From positions 186,001 to 250,000 of the forward strand of contig NZ_QFBC01000005.1 of the NCBI RefSeq assembly GCF_003122325.1: a stretch of DNA of 64,000 nt, written 5' to 3'. Source of the stretch: Rhizobium album. Lineage in GTDB: Bacteria > Pseudomonadota > Alphaproteobacteria > Rhizobiales > Rhizobiaceae. The notes under the pieces are model-generated. The model had not been told where the DNA came from, did no database searches, and saw only the letters and a list, made by a program, of their open reading frames with translations. The position numbers and the translations under genes are program-made. Position 1 is the first letter of the stretch. The number at the start of each line of letters is the position of its first letter. This document shows, in pieces, positions 18,363-27,210 of the stretch.

Positions 18363-19145
18363 ATGACGGAACATCGCACTCCACTCGTGGAAATGAGAAA
18401 CATTTCCATCTCCTTCGGCGGTATCCACGCGGTCGACAACGCCTCGATAGACCTCTATCCCGGCGAGGTGGTCGCCCTGCTTGGCCATAACGGCGCCGGC
18501 AAGTCGACGCTGATCAAGATCCTCTCCGGCGCCTACAAGCGCGACAGCGGCGACATCCTGATCAACGGCGAGGCCGCCGAGATCCGCAATCCGCGCGACG
18601 CCAAGAAATACGGCATCGAGACGATCTACCAGACGCTCGCCGTCGCCGACAATGTCGACGCCGCCGCCAACCTCTATCTCGGCCGCGAGCTGCAGACCCG
18701 CTGGGGCACGCTCGACGACGTCGCCATGGAGGCCAAGGCGCGCGAGGTGATGGGCAGGCTCAACCCGAACTTCAAGCGTTTCAAGGAGCCGGTCAAGGCG
18801 CTCTCCGGTGGCCAGCGGCAATCGGTGGCCATCGCCCGCGCCATCCTGTTCGACGCCCGCATCCTGATCATGGACGAGCCGACGGCAGCGCTCGGGCCCC
18901 AGGAAACGGCCCAGGTCGGCGAGCTGATCAAGCAGTTGAAGAAGGAAGGTATCGGCATCTTCCTGATCAGCCACGACATCCACGACGTCTTCGACCTCGC
19001 CGACCGCGTTTCGGTGATGAAGAACGGCCAGGTCGTCGGCCATGCCCGCACCGAGGACGTCACCAAGGACGAGGTGCTTGGCATGATCATTCTCGGCAAG
19101 GTGCCGCCGAAGGCGATCCCCGGTCCCGGGGCAATGAAGATCTGA
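18363..19145 (+). CDS. xylG: D-xylose ABC transporter ATP-binding protein (single-domain)
   Basis: Cytoplasmic ATPase that powers xylose import, 260 residues. Walker [10 protein letters not shown] (41-49), Q-loop Gln90, signature LSGGQ (147-151) and Walker B ILIMDE (167-172) are intact, with the switch His in ISHDIHDV. Unlike E. coli XylG (about 510 residues with two ATPase halves), this is a single-domain form, which would work as a homodimer; rhizobial sugar importers commonly use this arrangement. GAGGAG precedes the ATG. The gene ends in a bidirectional terminator. Confidence 0.93.
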   Translation: MTEHRTPLVEMRNISISFGGIHAVDNASIDLYPGEVVALLGHNGAGKSTLIKILSGAYKRDSGDILINGEAAEIRNPRDAKKYGIETIYQTLAVADNVDAAANLYLGRELQTRWGTLDDVAMEAKAREVMGRLNPNFKRFKEPVKALSGGQRQSVAIARAILFDARILIMDEPTAALGPQETAQVGELIKQLKKEGIGIFLISHDIHDVFDLADRVSVMKNGQVVGHARTEDVTKDEVLGMIILGKVPPKAIPGPGAMKI

Positions 19146-19155
19146 GGTGAATGGA

Positions 19156-19189
19156 AAAAGGGCGGGTAGCTGAAAATACCCGCCCTTTT
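19156..19189. terminator. Bidirectional intrinsic terminator between xylG and the DUF475 gene
   Basis: AAAAGGGCGGGTA (19156-19168) pairs perfectly with TACCCGCCCTTTT (19177-19189) across an 8-base loop. The arms end in A and T runs on both strands, so it can stop transcription from xylFHG (plus) and from the convergent DUF475 gene (minus). Confidence 0.92.
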
Positions 19190-19194
19190 CTCGT

Positions 19195-20268
19195 TTATTC
19201 GGCCGCGTGGGCATGTCCCAGTTCGCGTTCGCGCCGGTTGTGGCGGATCGAGGCCCAGAAGGAGATGCCGATCAGCGTCGCGCCGCCGAGGCCGGTGATG
19301 ACTTCGGGGATGTGGAACAGCGTCTGGACATACATGATCACCGCCAGGATCAGGATGGCGTAGAAGGCGCCGTGCTCCAGGTAGCGATACTCCGCCAGCG
19401 TGCCCTTCTCCACCAGCATGATGGTCATCGAGCGCACGTACATGGCGCCGATGCCGAGGCCGATGGCGATGATGAACAGGTTCTGCGTCAGCGCGAAGGC
19501 GCCGATGACGCCGTCGAAGGAGAAGCTGGCATCGAGCACTTCCAGATAGAGGAAGGCGCCGAGGCCGCCGCGCGCCGCCTCGCTCATCGCCCGCTGCGAG
19601 AAGTCGAGCAGGCCACCGAGCACTTCGACCGCCAGGAAGGTCAGGAGACCGTAGATGGCCGAATAGAGGAAGGTGGTGGATGCCTCGCCTTCCAGCAGTG
19701 CCGCGAAGATCAGGATCGTCAAGAGCACCACGGCGATCTCGATGCCCTTGATCGATGAGAACCGCGCCATGTGTTTTTCGATGAAGACGATCCAGTGCAC
19801 GTCCTTCTCATGGTTGAAGAAGTAGGTGAGACCGACCATCATCAGGAAGGTGCCGCCGAAAGCGGCGATCGGCAGGTGCGCATCGGTCATGATGCGGGCG
19901 TATTCCTCCGGTTTTGCCGCGGCCAGCAGCAGCGCGTCGATCGGGCCGATCCGGGCGGCGATCGCCACGATGGCGAGCGGGAAGACGATACGCATGCCGA
20001 AGACGGCGATGACGATGCCCCAGGTCAGGAAGCGATGCTGCCAGACCGGCGTCATGTCCTTCAGCTTGTTGGCGTTGACGATGGCGTTGTCGAAGGACAG
20101 CGAGATTTCGAGCACCGCCAGCACGACGCAGATGAAGAACACCGTGGCGGTTCCGCCCAGCGTGCCCGTCGTGGTCCATCCCAGCCAGCCGCCGAGGATC
20201 AGACCGGTGACTGTGACAATGAACGCCCATTTGAAGTAGCTGAGGGTTGTCTTGGTGGCGGCGCTCAT
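19195..20268 (-). CDS. DUF475 / TerC-like integral membrane protein
   Basis: Polytopic inner-membrane protein of 357 residues with about nine hydrophobic helices. It belongs to the DUF475 branch of the TerC/LysE-like transport superfamily. The two diagnostic acidic motifs within helices are visible: [16 protein letters not shown] near residue 55-70 and [14 protein letters not shown] near residue 245. TerC relatives are linked to metal (notably manganese) efflux and tellurite resistance; the substrate here is not shown by the sequence. The C-terminus ends in a His-containing tail (GHAHAAE). GGAGGT lies upstream of the ATG. A long leader (20269-20816) precedes it. Confidence 0.88.
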   Translation of the reverse strand: MSAATKTTLSYFKWAFIVTVTGLILGGWLGWTTTGTLGGTATVFFICVVLAVLEISLSFDNAIVNANKLKDMTPVWQHRFLTWGIVIAVFGMRIVFPLAIVAIAARIGPIDALLLAAAKPEEYARIMTDAHLPIAAFGGTFLMMVGLTYFFNHEKDVHWIVFIEKHMARFSSIKGIEIAVVLLTILIFAALLEGEASTTFLYSAIYGLLTFLAVEVLGGLLDFSQRAMSEAARGGLGAFLYLEVLDASFSFDGVIGAFALTQNLFIIAIGLGIGAMYVRSMTIMLVEKGTLAEYRYLEHGAFYAILILAVIMYVQTLFHIPEVITGLGGATLIGISFWASIRHNRRERELGHAHAAE

Positions 20269-20816
20269 GAGCGGACCTCCACGACATGCGGGTTGAAATC
20301 GGAAGACAAGACAGAATCCGCCATGCCGAAACGGGCATGCGGGTGAGGCATGATAAGACTGATCATGATTTTTGAATCCGCCGGCTAATTTGCAGGCGAT
20401 ACCGACATCACGAGAGCGCCGTAAAAACTCTCGCCAGAGGGGCCCGGCACCAGGTTCTGTCCGCAGGCCGATGTCTGGCGTGCGGAAACGCGGTAGTAGT
20501 TATAGGCAAATTCCAGAAGGTCAAGACCCCGGACGGCGTCCGTCGCGGCGTGCAGCCGGCATGGTTACGCTTTTGACGGCGTGTCCGCGCGGCATTTTCC
20601 GCCCGCCCGGCATGGCGAACTCAGCGCGCTCAAATGCTTATCCCGACGGTTCTTGTGCAGGGGATCACGCCACGCCGGCGGCGGCATGACGGGCAGCGCG
20701 GCGCGATACAGTCCGCCGCGGCCCGATTTACGGTTACCAGATGGCAGGGCGGGTAAAATGCCAGCGAAAAGCGCCGTCGCAGCCGCGGCCTGACGCCGCC
20801 CGAAGGGGGGAGCGGG
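20269..20816. other. Gene-free 548-base region upstream of the DUF475 gene
   Basis: No convincing gene. On the minus strand it would contain the promoter and a long 5' leader of the DUF475 gene. Two small hairpins are visible: CGAGAG/CTCTCG around 20414-20436, and CATGCC/GGCATG around 20322-20339. I searched by eye for the yybP-ykoY manganese riboswitch core, common upstream of TerC relatives, and did not find a convincing match. Short frames in the interval show no protein-like features. Confidence 0.5.
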
Positions 20817-21401
20817 TTACCGGAGCCCGTCCTTGCCCTCGATCTCGCTCGTTTTCAAGCCGCCGACGCGCGGCAGCGGCCGGCCGCTGTCGGTGATGGC
20901 AACCGCAACCATGATCTCGTTGGCACGCGGTGCATCGTTGAGGCTGACTTCCATGCCGTCGAAATGCGAGCGGACATAGGCTGCATCCTTGTGACCCAGC
21001 GGAATATCAAGAACCTGCCCCGGCCCGCCGCGCTTCTTGGACGACGGTACCAGCGCCGCGCCCTTTTCCACGGCGGCGCGCAACGGCTTGCCGAGGGTGG
21101 GATGCAGCAGGGCGGCGGCATGCTCCAGCTCGCCGTTTTCGCCGACCAGCGCCGCCTTGCCGTAGCTTTCCGCCTGCGCCGGCAGGATGCCGAGGGCCGC
21201 GACGCATTTTTCGCCCAGCAATCCGCCCAATTCGGCGCCGATATCCATCAGCGGCGTCAGGTCCTCGACATATTGCCCCGCAAACGGGTTTTTGATGACG
21301 GCAACCGCGGCCGCCTTGCGGGTCGGCGGCGAGACGGTCTTGCCCATCTCGCTGTGAACCTCTTCGACGAACACGGCAATCTTGCGGATCTCGGCTTTCA
21401 T
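20817..21401 (-). CDS. Amino acid synthesis family protein (PF06684), paralogue 2
   Basis: Cytoplasmic protein of 194 residues, related to the DUF1185/AA_synth family whose known structures have a chorismate-mutase-like fold but no proven reaction. It shares with its upstream neighbour the pattern RKIAVFVEEVHSEMG, AVIKNPFAGQYVEDL, KRGGPGQVLDIPLGHKDAAYVRSHFDGMEV and GRPLPRVGGL. Its start overlaps the stop of the sister gene (ATGA), so the two are made together and may form a heteromer. Last gene of the N-heterocycle cluster. A hydrolytic ring-opening step is my guess from context only. Confidence 0.85.
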   Translation of the reverse strand: MKAEIRKIAVFVEEVHSEMGKTVSPPTRKAAAVAVIKNPFAGQYVEDLTPLMDIGAELGGLLGEKCVAALGILPAQAESYGKAALVGENGELEHAAALLHPTLGKPLRAAVEKGAALVPSSKKRGGPGQVLDIPLGHKDAAYVRSHFDGMEVSLNDAPRANEIMVAVAITDSGRPLPRVGGLKTSEIEGKDGLR

Positions 21402-21979
21402 CGCAGACCATCCTCTCCCTTGATGTCTTCGGCACGCAACCCGCCGACGCGGGCATGAATGCGCGAGCCGGTCGTCATCACCAGCGCCACGACGATTTCG
21501 TCGGCGCGCGGTGCGTCGGCAAGGCCGACTTCCATGGCGTCGAAATGGCTGCGGACGTAGGAGGCGTTGATATGGGTCACCGGCACGTCGAGCCGGGCGC
21601 CGGGGCCGCCGACCTTCTTCGTCGAGGGCACGATGGCCTTGGCGTCACCGAGCGCGCCGCGCATGGCGTAACCGCCCGGCACGTGCCAGAGCGCGCCGTG
21701 TTCCAGTTCGCCGCCCTGCCCGACGATGGCGCCCTTGCCGTAGCCTTCGATCTTGTCCCTGCCGCCGAGGGCTTCGACCAGCTTGTTGGCCATCGAGAGG
21801 CCGAGCGGTTCGAGGTCCTTCATGAAGCCGTCGATCTTCTCGTGATAGCTGCCGGCGAACGGGTTCTCGATCACGGCGAGGATGGCGCCGCGCTTCAGCG
21901 GCGTTTCCACCGGCGTGCCACCCTCGTGGTAGACGTCCTCGACAACGGTCAGAAGTTTGCGGACTTTCGGTTCAGGCAT
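21398..21979 (-). CDS. Amino acid synthesis family protein (PF06684), paralogue 1
   Basis: Sister of the preceding family member, 193 residues, with the same ordered blocks: RKLLTVVEDVYHEGG, AVIENPFAGSYHEKI, KKVGGPGARLDVPVTHINA and SYVRSHFDAMEVGLADAPRA. The two proteins are clearly homologous but diverged, so this is an old duplication. It overlaps the UPF0280 gene upstream by 31 bases and the sister gene by 4, pointing to tight co-expression. Biochemical function unknown; see the cluster finding. Confidence 0.85.
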   Translation of the reverse strand: MPEPKVRKLLTVVEDVYHEGGTPVETPLKRGAILAVIENPFAGSYHEKIDGFMKDLEPLGLSMANKLVEALGGRDKIEGYGKGAIVGQGGELEHGALWHVPGGYAMRGALGDAKAIVPSTKKVGGPGARLDVPVTHINASYVRSHFDAMEVGLADAPRADEIVVALVMTTGSRIHARVGGLRAEDIKGEDGLR

Positions 21980-22899
21980 CTGTCATGCTCCATTGCTGAT
22001 GGTTCGGGCACCAGGCGGGAAAAAGGCGCAGGCTCCTTCGGAGCCTCCGCGATCCTCGCCTGATCCTGCAGGAAAAGGGCGGCTCTGGCGATATGCCCGG
22101 CCGCGATGAAACGCTCCGCCTCCTCGACCCCGCGGGCGAGCGCGGTTTCGACGTCGCCCGGCGCCAGCCGGCCGCAGGCGCGCACGACGAGCCGGGCGCC
22201 GAGGTCGCTGTCATCGACGAGATCGGTGGCCGGGACGCGGTCTATGGCCGGATGGCCGGGCAGGTCGACGGCATTGCCGACGAGGCTGGCGGCGGCATCG
22301 GCGGAAGCGGCATTGCCGGCCAGGATGGTGACGCTGTCGGCGATGCCGAAGGAGAGGCTGCGCCCTCCCCGGCCGCTGGTGGCGATGCCCCGCTGCGGGC
22401 TCGACCCCTCGACGCGGAAATAGCCGAGCGTCGCGCCGTCCTCGCGGGCGATCTTCACCTGGAAGGCGGCGTCGGCCTGCAGATGCAGGGCGATGTCGCC
22501 GCCATTGTTGACGTAGACCCGGGCCGGCTTTTCGCCTGTGGGAAACGGCGCCAGCATGGTGTCGAGGATTTCGTCGGCCACGGCGCCGGCGACGGCGGCC
22601 ATGGGGGTGATGAAATGCGTCGAGGCGAAGGGCCGCACGGCGTGCTGCATCCGGCGCGCGACGCTGCCCTGCAACATCGGCGCATCGGCCCGCATTTCGG
22701 CCTTCAGCATCGGCAGTTCGGCAACTAGTTCTTCCAGCACGCTGCGGAAACGTTGCTCCGCGGCGGAAAAGGCGGCGTGGCGGCGATCGTCATCGCAGCC
22801 ATCGACACCGATGATCAGGTCGATCGGGCCGTGCTGCAGATGCAGCCGGCCGTCGGCCCGCTCGTCGTCCGGCAGGAAACGTTTGCCCGGCCCGACCAA
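21949..22899 (-). CDS. UPF0280 family protein (ApbE-related fold)
   Basis: Protein of 316 residues matching the UPF0280 family, which is distantly related to ApbE flavin transferases. Visible markers are the N-terminal DERADGRLHLQHGPIDLIIG, the central ITPMAAVAGAVADEIL helix, VNNGGDIALHL, and RGIATSGRGGRS near the middle. The start appears to be a TTG at 22897-22899 placed 3 bases after the stop of the reductase gene. No signal peptide is visible, so it probably acts in the cytoplasm. Possibly it attaches or handles flavin for the neighbouring redox enzymes, which is only inference from fold and context. Confidence 0.85.
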   Translation of the reverse strand: MVGPGKRFLPDDERADGRLHLQHGPIDLIIGVDGCDDDRRHAAFSAAEQRFRSVLEELVAELPMLKAEMRADAPMLQGSVARRMQHAVRPFASTHFITPMAAVAGAVADEILDTMLAPFPTGEKPARVYVNNGGDIALHLQADAAFQVKIAREDGATLGYFRVEGSSPQRGIATSGRGGRSLSFGIADSVTILAGNAASADAAASLVGNAVDLPGHPAIDRVPATDLVDDSDLGARLVVRACGRLAPGDVETALARGVEEAERFIAAGHIARAALFLQDQARIAEAPKEPAPFSRLVPEPSAMEHDRCLNRKSANF

Positions 22900-22902
22900 G
22901 GC

Positions 22903-24396
22903 TCAGGCCCGCCACTTGAAGTTCTGCTTCTCCGTCGGCCAGGGGGCGTGTTCGCGGGGGTCGACCTTGCGTTCGGCCACCTTGAGCGCGTCCTCGATCG
23001 GCACCACCGCCTCCATATGGCCGCCCAGCGCCCGGTAATCGTCGAGCCGCATGGTGAACTCGATGGGGGCGACCAGCGCCGGCGTCGGCACGTAACCGAA
23101 GGAGTTGGCCGGCATCTGCGTCACGTCGGCCATGACGGTGATGCCGCCGCCGGGCCAGACATAGGCTGGTGCGCCGCCGCAGGAGACATAGGTGATCGCG
23201 TCCTTGACCGAGCGGGTCAGCTGCACCGGGTTGCGGGTGACGCCGGCGCGCAGGCTGCCGCCGGCGCCGCCCATGAACAGCACGGTGGCGACCGCCGGCT
23301 CGCAATTGTCCTCGACCAGCTCGACCGTCTCCCGCACCGCCGCCGGCAGGTCGGTCTGCAGCACGGGCCTGAGGGTCTCGTCGAGAACGTAATAGCCCGA
23401 CTGTTCCCCCGTCGTGGAGACCATCAGCATCCGCAGCCCCGGATAGGCGACCTTCGGGTCGAAATCGCCGATGATATCGAGCGGGTCGGTGATGTTCGTG
23501 CCGCCCCAGCCGGTGCCGGGCTCGGCCACCTGGAAATAGCGGCCGGGCGTCGAGCGGCGGCCCTTGATCTTGATGCCGGTCGGCTTGACGTCGAGCAGTT
23601 TTCCCGCCTGGTGTTCCGAGAGAACGCCGGTGATGTGGTCGTCGACCACCACCACCTCGTCGAGGAACGGCGCCCATTGCTTGGCGAACATGCCGATCGT
23701 CGCCGAGCCGCAGCCGACCCGCATGCGTTTTTCCTCGACGCCGTTGATGACGGGCGCAGCGCCCGCCTTGACGGTGAGCTGGGCGCCGCCATCGATCACC
23801 ATCTCGACGGCCTCGCCGTTGCACAGCCGCATCAGTGCGTCGCAGGTCACCCGGCCTTCCTTCTTGGAACCGCCGGTCAGGTGATGCACGCCGCCGAGGG
23901 AGAGCATCTGCGAACCGTATTCGCCCGTCGTCACATGGCCGATCTGCTCGCCATCGACCCGCACGGGCGAGGATTCCGGCCCGAGGAAACGGTCGGTATC
24001 GATCTTCACCTTGGCGCCGCAATAGCTGAAGATGCCTTCGGTGACGACCGTCACCATGTCGACGCCGCGTTCCTTCTGGCTGACGATGAACGGCGCCGGC
24101 TTGTAGTCCGGATAGGTGGTGCCGGCGCCGACGGCGGTGACGAAGCTGCGCTTGGCCTGCACCAGGTCGCCGTCCCACTCGTCGCTATCGGTTGCGGGCA
24201 GGAAGGGCACGACCTTGCCGCCCTCGCTGATCGTCGCCTCGATGATGGTGAGCGGATCGACGCGGATCAGGTCGCCGCCCATGTTGGCGTAGCGATCGCA
24301 GGCGCCTGACTTGCCGTCGGCGATGTAACACATCACCGGGCAGGCATCGCAGCGGATCTTGCCGTTGACTGCACTTTCGGTGCCGAGCTTGACCAT
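22903..24396 (-). CDS. 6-hydroxynicotinate reductase-like iron-sulphur protein
   Basis: Redox enzyme of 497 residues resembling the 6-hydroxynicotinate reductase of anaerobic nicotinate fermentation. An N-terminal Cys cluster, C-x2-C-x3-C-x9-C (Cys16, 19, 23, 33), should hold a 4Fe-4S centre. The rest is a globular catalytic part with glycine-rich segments (GVHHLTGGSKKEG, FMGGAGGSLRAG, SCGGAPAYVWPGGG). The homologue reduces the pyridine ring to a tetrahydro-oxo product, so a ring-reduction role here is plausible. It lies 12 bases after the molybdenum hydroxylase subunit. Finding such an enzyme in an aerobe-looking genome is notable. Confidence 0.8.
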   Translation of the reverse strand: MVKLGTESAVNGKIRCDACPVMCYIADGKSGACDRYANMGGDLIRVDPLTIIEATISEGGKVVPFLPATDSDEWDGDLVQAKRSFVTAVGAGTTYPDYKPAPFIVSQKERGVDMVTVVTEGIFSYCGAKVKIDTDRFLGPESSPVRVDGEQIGHVTTGEYGSQMLSLGGVHHLTGGSKKEGRVTCDALMRLCNGEAVEMVIDGGAQLTVKAGAAPVINGVEEKRMRVGCGSATIGMFAKQWAPFLDEVVVVDDHITGVLSEHQAGKLLDVKPTGIKIKGRRSTPGRYFQVAEPGTGWGGTNITDPLDIIGDFDPKVAYPGLRMLMVSTTGEQSGYYVLDETLRPVLQTDLPAAVRETVELVEDNCEPAVATVLFMGGAGGSLRAGVTRNPVQLTRSVKDAITYVSCGGAPAYVWPGGGITVMADVTQMPANSFGYVPTPALVAPIEFTMRLDDYRALGGHMEAVVPIEDALKVAERKVDPREHAPWPTEKQNFKWRA

Positions 24397-24408
24397 GGTC
24401 GTCTTCCG

Positions 24409-27210
24409 TTACTTCTGCTGTGCCGCGCGGATGGCGGCACGGACTTTCGCCGGGGTGGCCGGCAGGTGATGGATCTTGGCGCCGCTCGCATGCCGGATGG
24501 CATTGAGGATCGCCGGTGCGGTGGGGATCAGCACGTGTTCCCCCAATCCCTTGGCGCCGTAGGGGCCGTGGGCATCGCCGGTCTCGACGATGATCGTCTC
24601 GATCGGCGGAATGTCGCCGAAGGTGGGGATCAGGTAGTCGTGCAGGTTTTCGGTGCGGCCGGGGATGAATTCCTCCATCAGCGCCAGCCCGACGCCCTGG
24701 GCGATGCCGCCCTGCACCTGGCCTTCGACCAGCATCGGGTTGATCGCCTTGCCGACGTCGTGGGCGGCGGTGAATTTTTTCAGCTTCACCGTCCCGAGCG
24801 CCAGGTCGACGTCCAGCTCCACGACATGGACGGCATAACCGAAGACGGCGTAGGGATTGCCCTGCCCGTTCTTGTCGAGCGGCGAGGTCGGCGGATCGTA
24901 GCTTGCTTCCGCCACCAGCACGTAACCTTCGGCATTGGCAGGCATCGCCTCGGCGATTGCCACCGTGCGGCGCTCGCTGCCGTCGATCAGGTGGATCTCG
25001 CCGTTTTCGATACGGATACGCGCCTGTTCGGACACATTGCCGAGCCGCAGGATTTTCGCCCGCAACGCTTCGCCGCACAGCCTGGCGGCATTGCCCGAAA
25101 CATAGGTCTGGCGCGAGGCCGAGGTCTTGCCGGCATCCGGCGTGATGTCGGTATCGGCGCCCAGAAGCTTCACCGAGGTGAGCGGCACGCCGAGCGCCTC
25201 GGCGAAGATCTGGGTGATGACGGTGTTGGCCCCCTGGCCGATATCGACGGCGCCCTGGTGCAGCACCACGGTGCCATCCGGCCGGACACCGGCCTTGATC
25301 GTCGAGGGATTGGGCAGCGAGGTGTTGCCGCAGCCGTACCAGCCGGAGGAAACACCGACGCCGCGGCGCAAGGGGCTGCCATTTGCCTCGGCTTCGGCGT
25401 TCAGCCGTGCGGCGTCTTCCAGCGCCTTGTCCCAGGCCGGCTGCACGGCTTCCAGACAGTCGGCGATGCCGACGCCGGTTTCGAAAACCTGGCCGGTGAC
25501 GGTCGGCTGGCCGTTGCGCAGCGCATTCAGCCGGCGCAGCGTCAGACGGTCGATGCCGAGCTGCAAGGCCAGTTCGTCGAACAGCTGTTCCTGTGCCACG
25601 GCCGATTGCGGCACGCCGAAACCGCGAAAGGCACCGGAGGGCGGGCAGTGGGTGTGGATGGCCCGGCTTTGCGCCAGGTAATTGTCGATGAGATAGGGGC
25701 CGGAGGCATGCACCGGCACGCGGTTTGCCACGGTCGGTCCCCAGGAGGCATAGGCGCCGGTGTTGAAATCGCCCCGGAAATGGAAAGCGGTGATCCGCCC
25801 GTCGCGCGTGGCGCCGATCTTCAGGTCGATGGCGCTCGGATGGCGCTTGGTGGTCGACTGCATGGATTCGATGCGGCTGTAGGTGATCCGCACCGGCCGT
25901 TTCAGGATCCAGGCGGCAAGGCCCATATAGGGCTGCATCGAGATATCGAGCTTCGAGCCGAAACCGCCGCCGCAGGCGGTGGGCACGACACGCACCATAT
26001 CCGGCGCCAGCCCCATGATCTCGGCCATGCTGTCGCGGTCCATGAAAGGCGCCTGCGTGCAGCCGTAGATCTCCAGCCTGTCGCCGACGCGCAGGGCATA
26101 ACCGGCTTCCGGCTCGATATAGGCATGCTCGATGAAGCCGGTGGAATAGGAGCCTTCGACGATGATGTCGGCGCTCGCAAAACCGTCCTCGACATCGCCT
26201 TTCTTGACCAGGCCACGGCACATGATGTTGCCGGCGCGGCCCTCATGCAGCTGGGCGGCCTCGGGGGACAGCGCATCCGAGACGGTCATGGCCGGCGGGC
26301 GCTCTTCCCAGAGGATCGGGAAAAGGCCGAAATCGAGCGTGTTGACGGTATCCGCATCGCCGGCCACCGCGGCAATCGCCTCGCCGCGAAAGCGGGCGAT
26401 GCCTTCGGCAAACACCGGCTGGTCGGCAAACGGCGGGATGACGCCGAAACAGTTTTTGCCCGGAATGTCCTTGGCCGTGAGGATGAGATGGATGCCGGGG
26501 TGACGGCGGCGGTAGGCATCGAGATCGCCGAAACTGAAGGCGGCATACGGATAGGGCGAGCGCACCACCCGCACCACCAGCGCATCCGCCGGTGCCGCAT
26601 CGTCGCCGAACACTTCGGTGCCGGTGATCTTTGGCAAGCCGTCCAGCCGCGGAATGGGGGCGCCGACGATGGCATCGACGTCGGCGGCCGGCCCGGCGGT
26701 TTCCGGCACGGCCAAGACGCCGCCGGCATCCATGATGGCATCGATGATCTTGCGGTAACCCGTGCAGCGGCACAGAACGCCGCCGAGCGCATCCTGCACG
26801 ACGGTTTCCGTCAAGGCTTCGCCCGAGCGCAGCAGCGCCGCTGCCGTGACCATCACGCCCGGTGTACAGATGCCGCATTGCGCCGCGCCGTGTTTCTCGA
26901 ACGCGGCCTTGAGATCCGCAGCCATGGCATCGGTCTCGACGAGGCCACGCAGGGTCTCCACCGACCGGCCCGCGACCTGCGCCGCCGCCGTGGTGCAGGA
27001 ACAGACGGGCGCGCCGTCGATCAAGACGCTGCAGGCGCCGCAATCGCCGGCGTTGCAGCCGACCTTGACATCCCGGCAGCCCAGCTCCTCGCGCAGCACC
27101 TCAGAGAGGCGGCGGGCCGGCTGCACATGGGTTTGCACGGCCTTGCCGTTGAGTTCGAGGGCGATCGGCATCACGGCCAGCGCCGTATCGAGGGACATGA
27201 CCTTGTTCAT
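24409..27210 (-). CDS. Xanthine dehydrogenase family protein, fused 2Fe-2S and molybdopterin subunits
   Basis: Molybdenum hydroxylase catalytic chain of 933 residues. Residues 15-165 are the iron-sulphur module: plant-type 2Fe-2S cysteines at 52, 57, 60 and 72, then CGICTPG and CRCTGY for the second cluster. The remainder is the molybdopterin-binding domain with FRGEAIAAVAGD, the ACGGGFGSKLD pterin-binding loop and, near the C-terminus, YGAKGLGEHVL carrying the catalytic Glu. It hydroxylates a carbon next to a ring nitrogen using water; the exact substrate is not readable. It overlaps the FAD-subunit gene by an ATGA. Fusion of small and large subunits, with FAD separate, is unusual compared with three-gene XDH operons. 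Confidence 0.9.
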   Translation of the reverse strand: MNKVMSLDTALAVMPIALELNGKAVQTHVQPARRLSEVLREELGCRDVKVGCNAGDCGACSVLIDGAPVCSCTTAAAQVAGRSVETLRGLVETDAMAADLKAAFEKHGAAQCGICTPGVMVTAAALLRSGEALTETVVQDALGGVLCRCTGYRKIIDAIMDAGGVLAVPETAGPAADVDAIVGAPIPRLDGLPKITGTEVFGDDAAPADALVVRVVRSPYPYAAFSFGDLDAYRRRHPGIHLILTAKDIPGKNCFGVIPPFADQPVFAEGIARFRGEAIAAVAGDADTVNTLDFGLFPILWEERPPAMTVSDALSPEAAQLHEGRAGNIMCRGLVKKGDVEDGFASADIIVEGSYSTGFIEHAYIEPEAGYALRVGDRLEIYGCTQAPFMDRDSMAEIMGLAPDMVRVVPTACGGGFGSKLDISMQPYMGLAAWILKRPVRITYSRIESMQSTTKRHPSAIDLKIGATRDGRITAFHFRGDFNTGAYASWGPTVANRVPVHASGPYLIDNYLAQSRAIHTHCPPSGAFRGFGVPQSAVAQEQLFDELALQLGIDRLTLRRLNALRNGQPTVTGQVFETGVGIADCLEAVQPAWDKALEDAARLNAEAEANGSPLRRGVGVSSGWYGCGNTSLPNPSTIKAGVRPDGTVVLHQGAVDIGQGANTVITQIFAEALGVPLTSVKLLGADTDITPDAGKTSASRQTYVSGNAARLCGEALRAKILRLGNVSEQARIRIENGEIHLIDGSERRTVAIAEAMPANAEGYVLVAEASYDPPTSPLDKNGQGNPYAVFGYAVHVVELDVDLALGTVKLKKFTAAHDVGKAINPMLVEGQVQGGIAQGVGLALMEEFIPGRTENLHDYLIPTFGDIPPIETIIVETGDAHGPYGAKGLGEHVLIPTAPAILNAIRHASGAKIHHLPATPAKVRAAIRAAQQK

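Noticed and set aside
20372-20793. Two short plus-strand frames between the DUF475 gene and the PF06684 pair
   Set aside because: Arg/Pro/Ser-rich translation typical of random GC-rich DNA, no ribosome site.
20269-20816. yybP-ykoY (manganese) riboswitch upstream of the DUF475 gene
   Set aside because: Expected from TerC-family context, but the conserved core could not be matched convincingly by eye on the minus strand.
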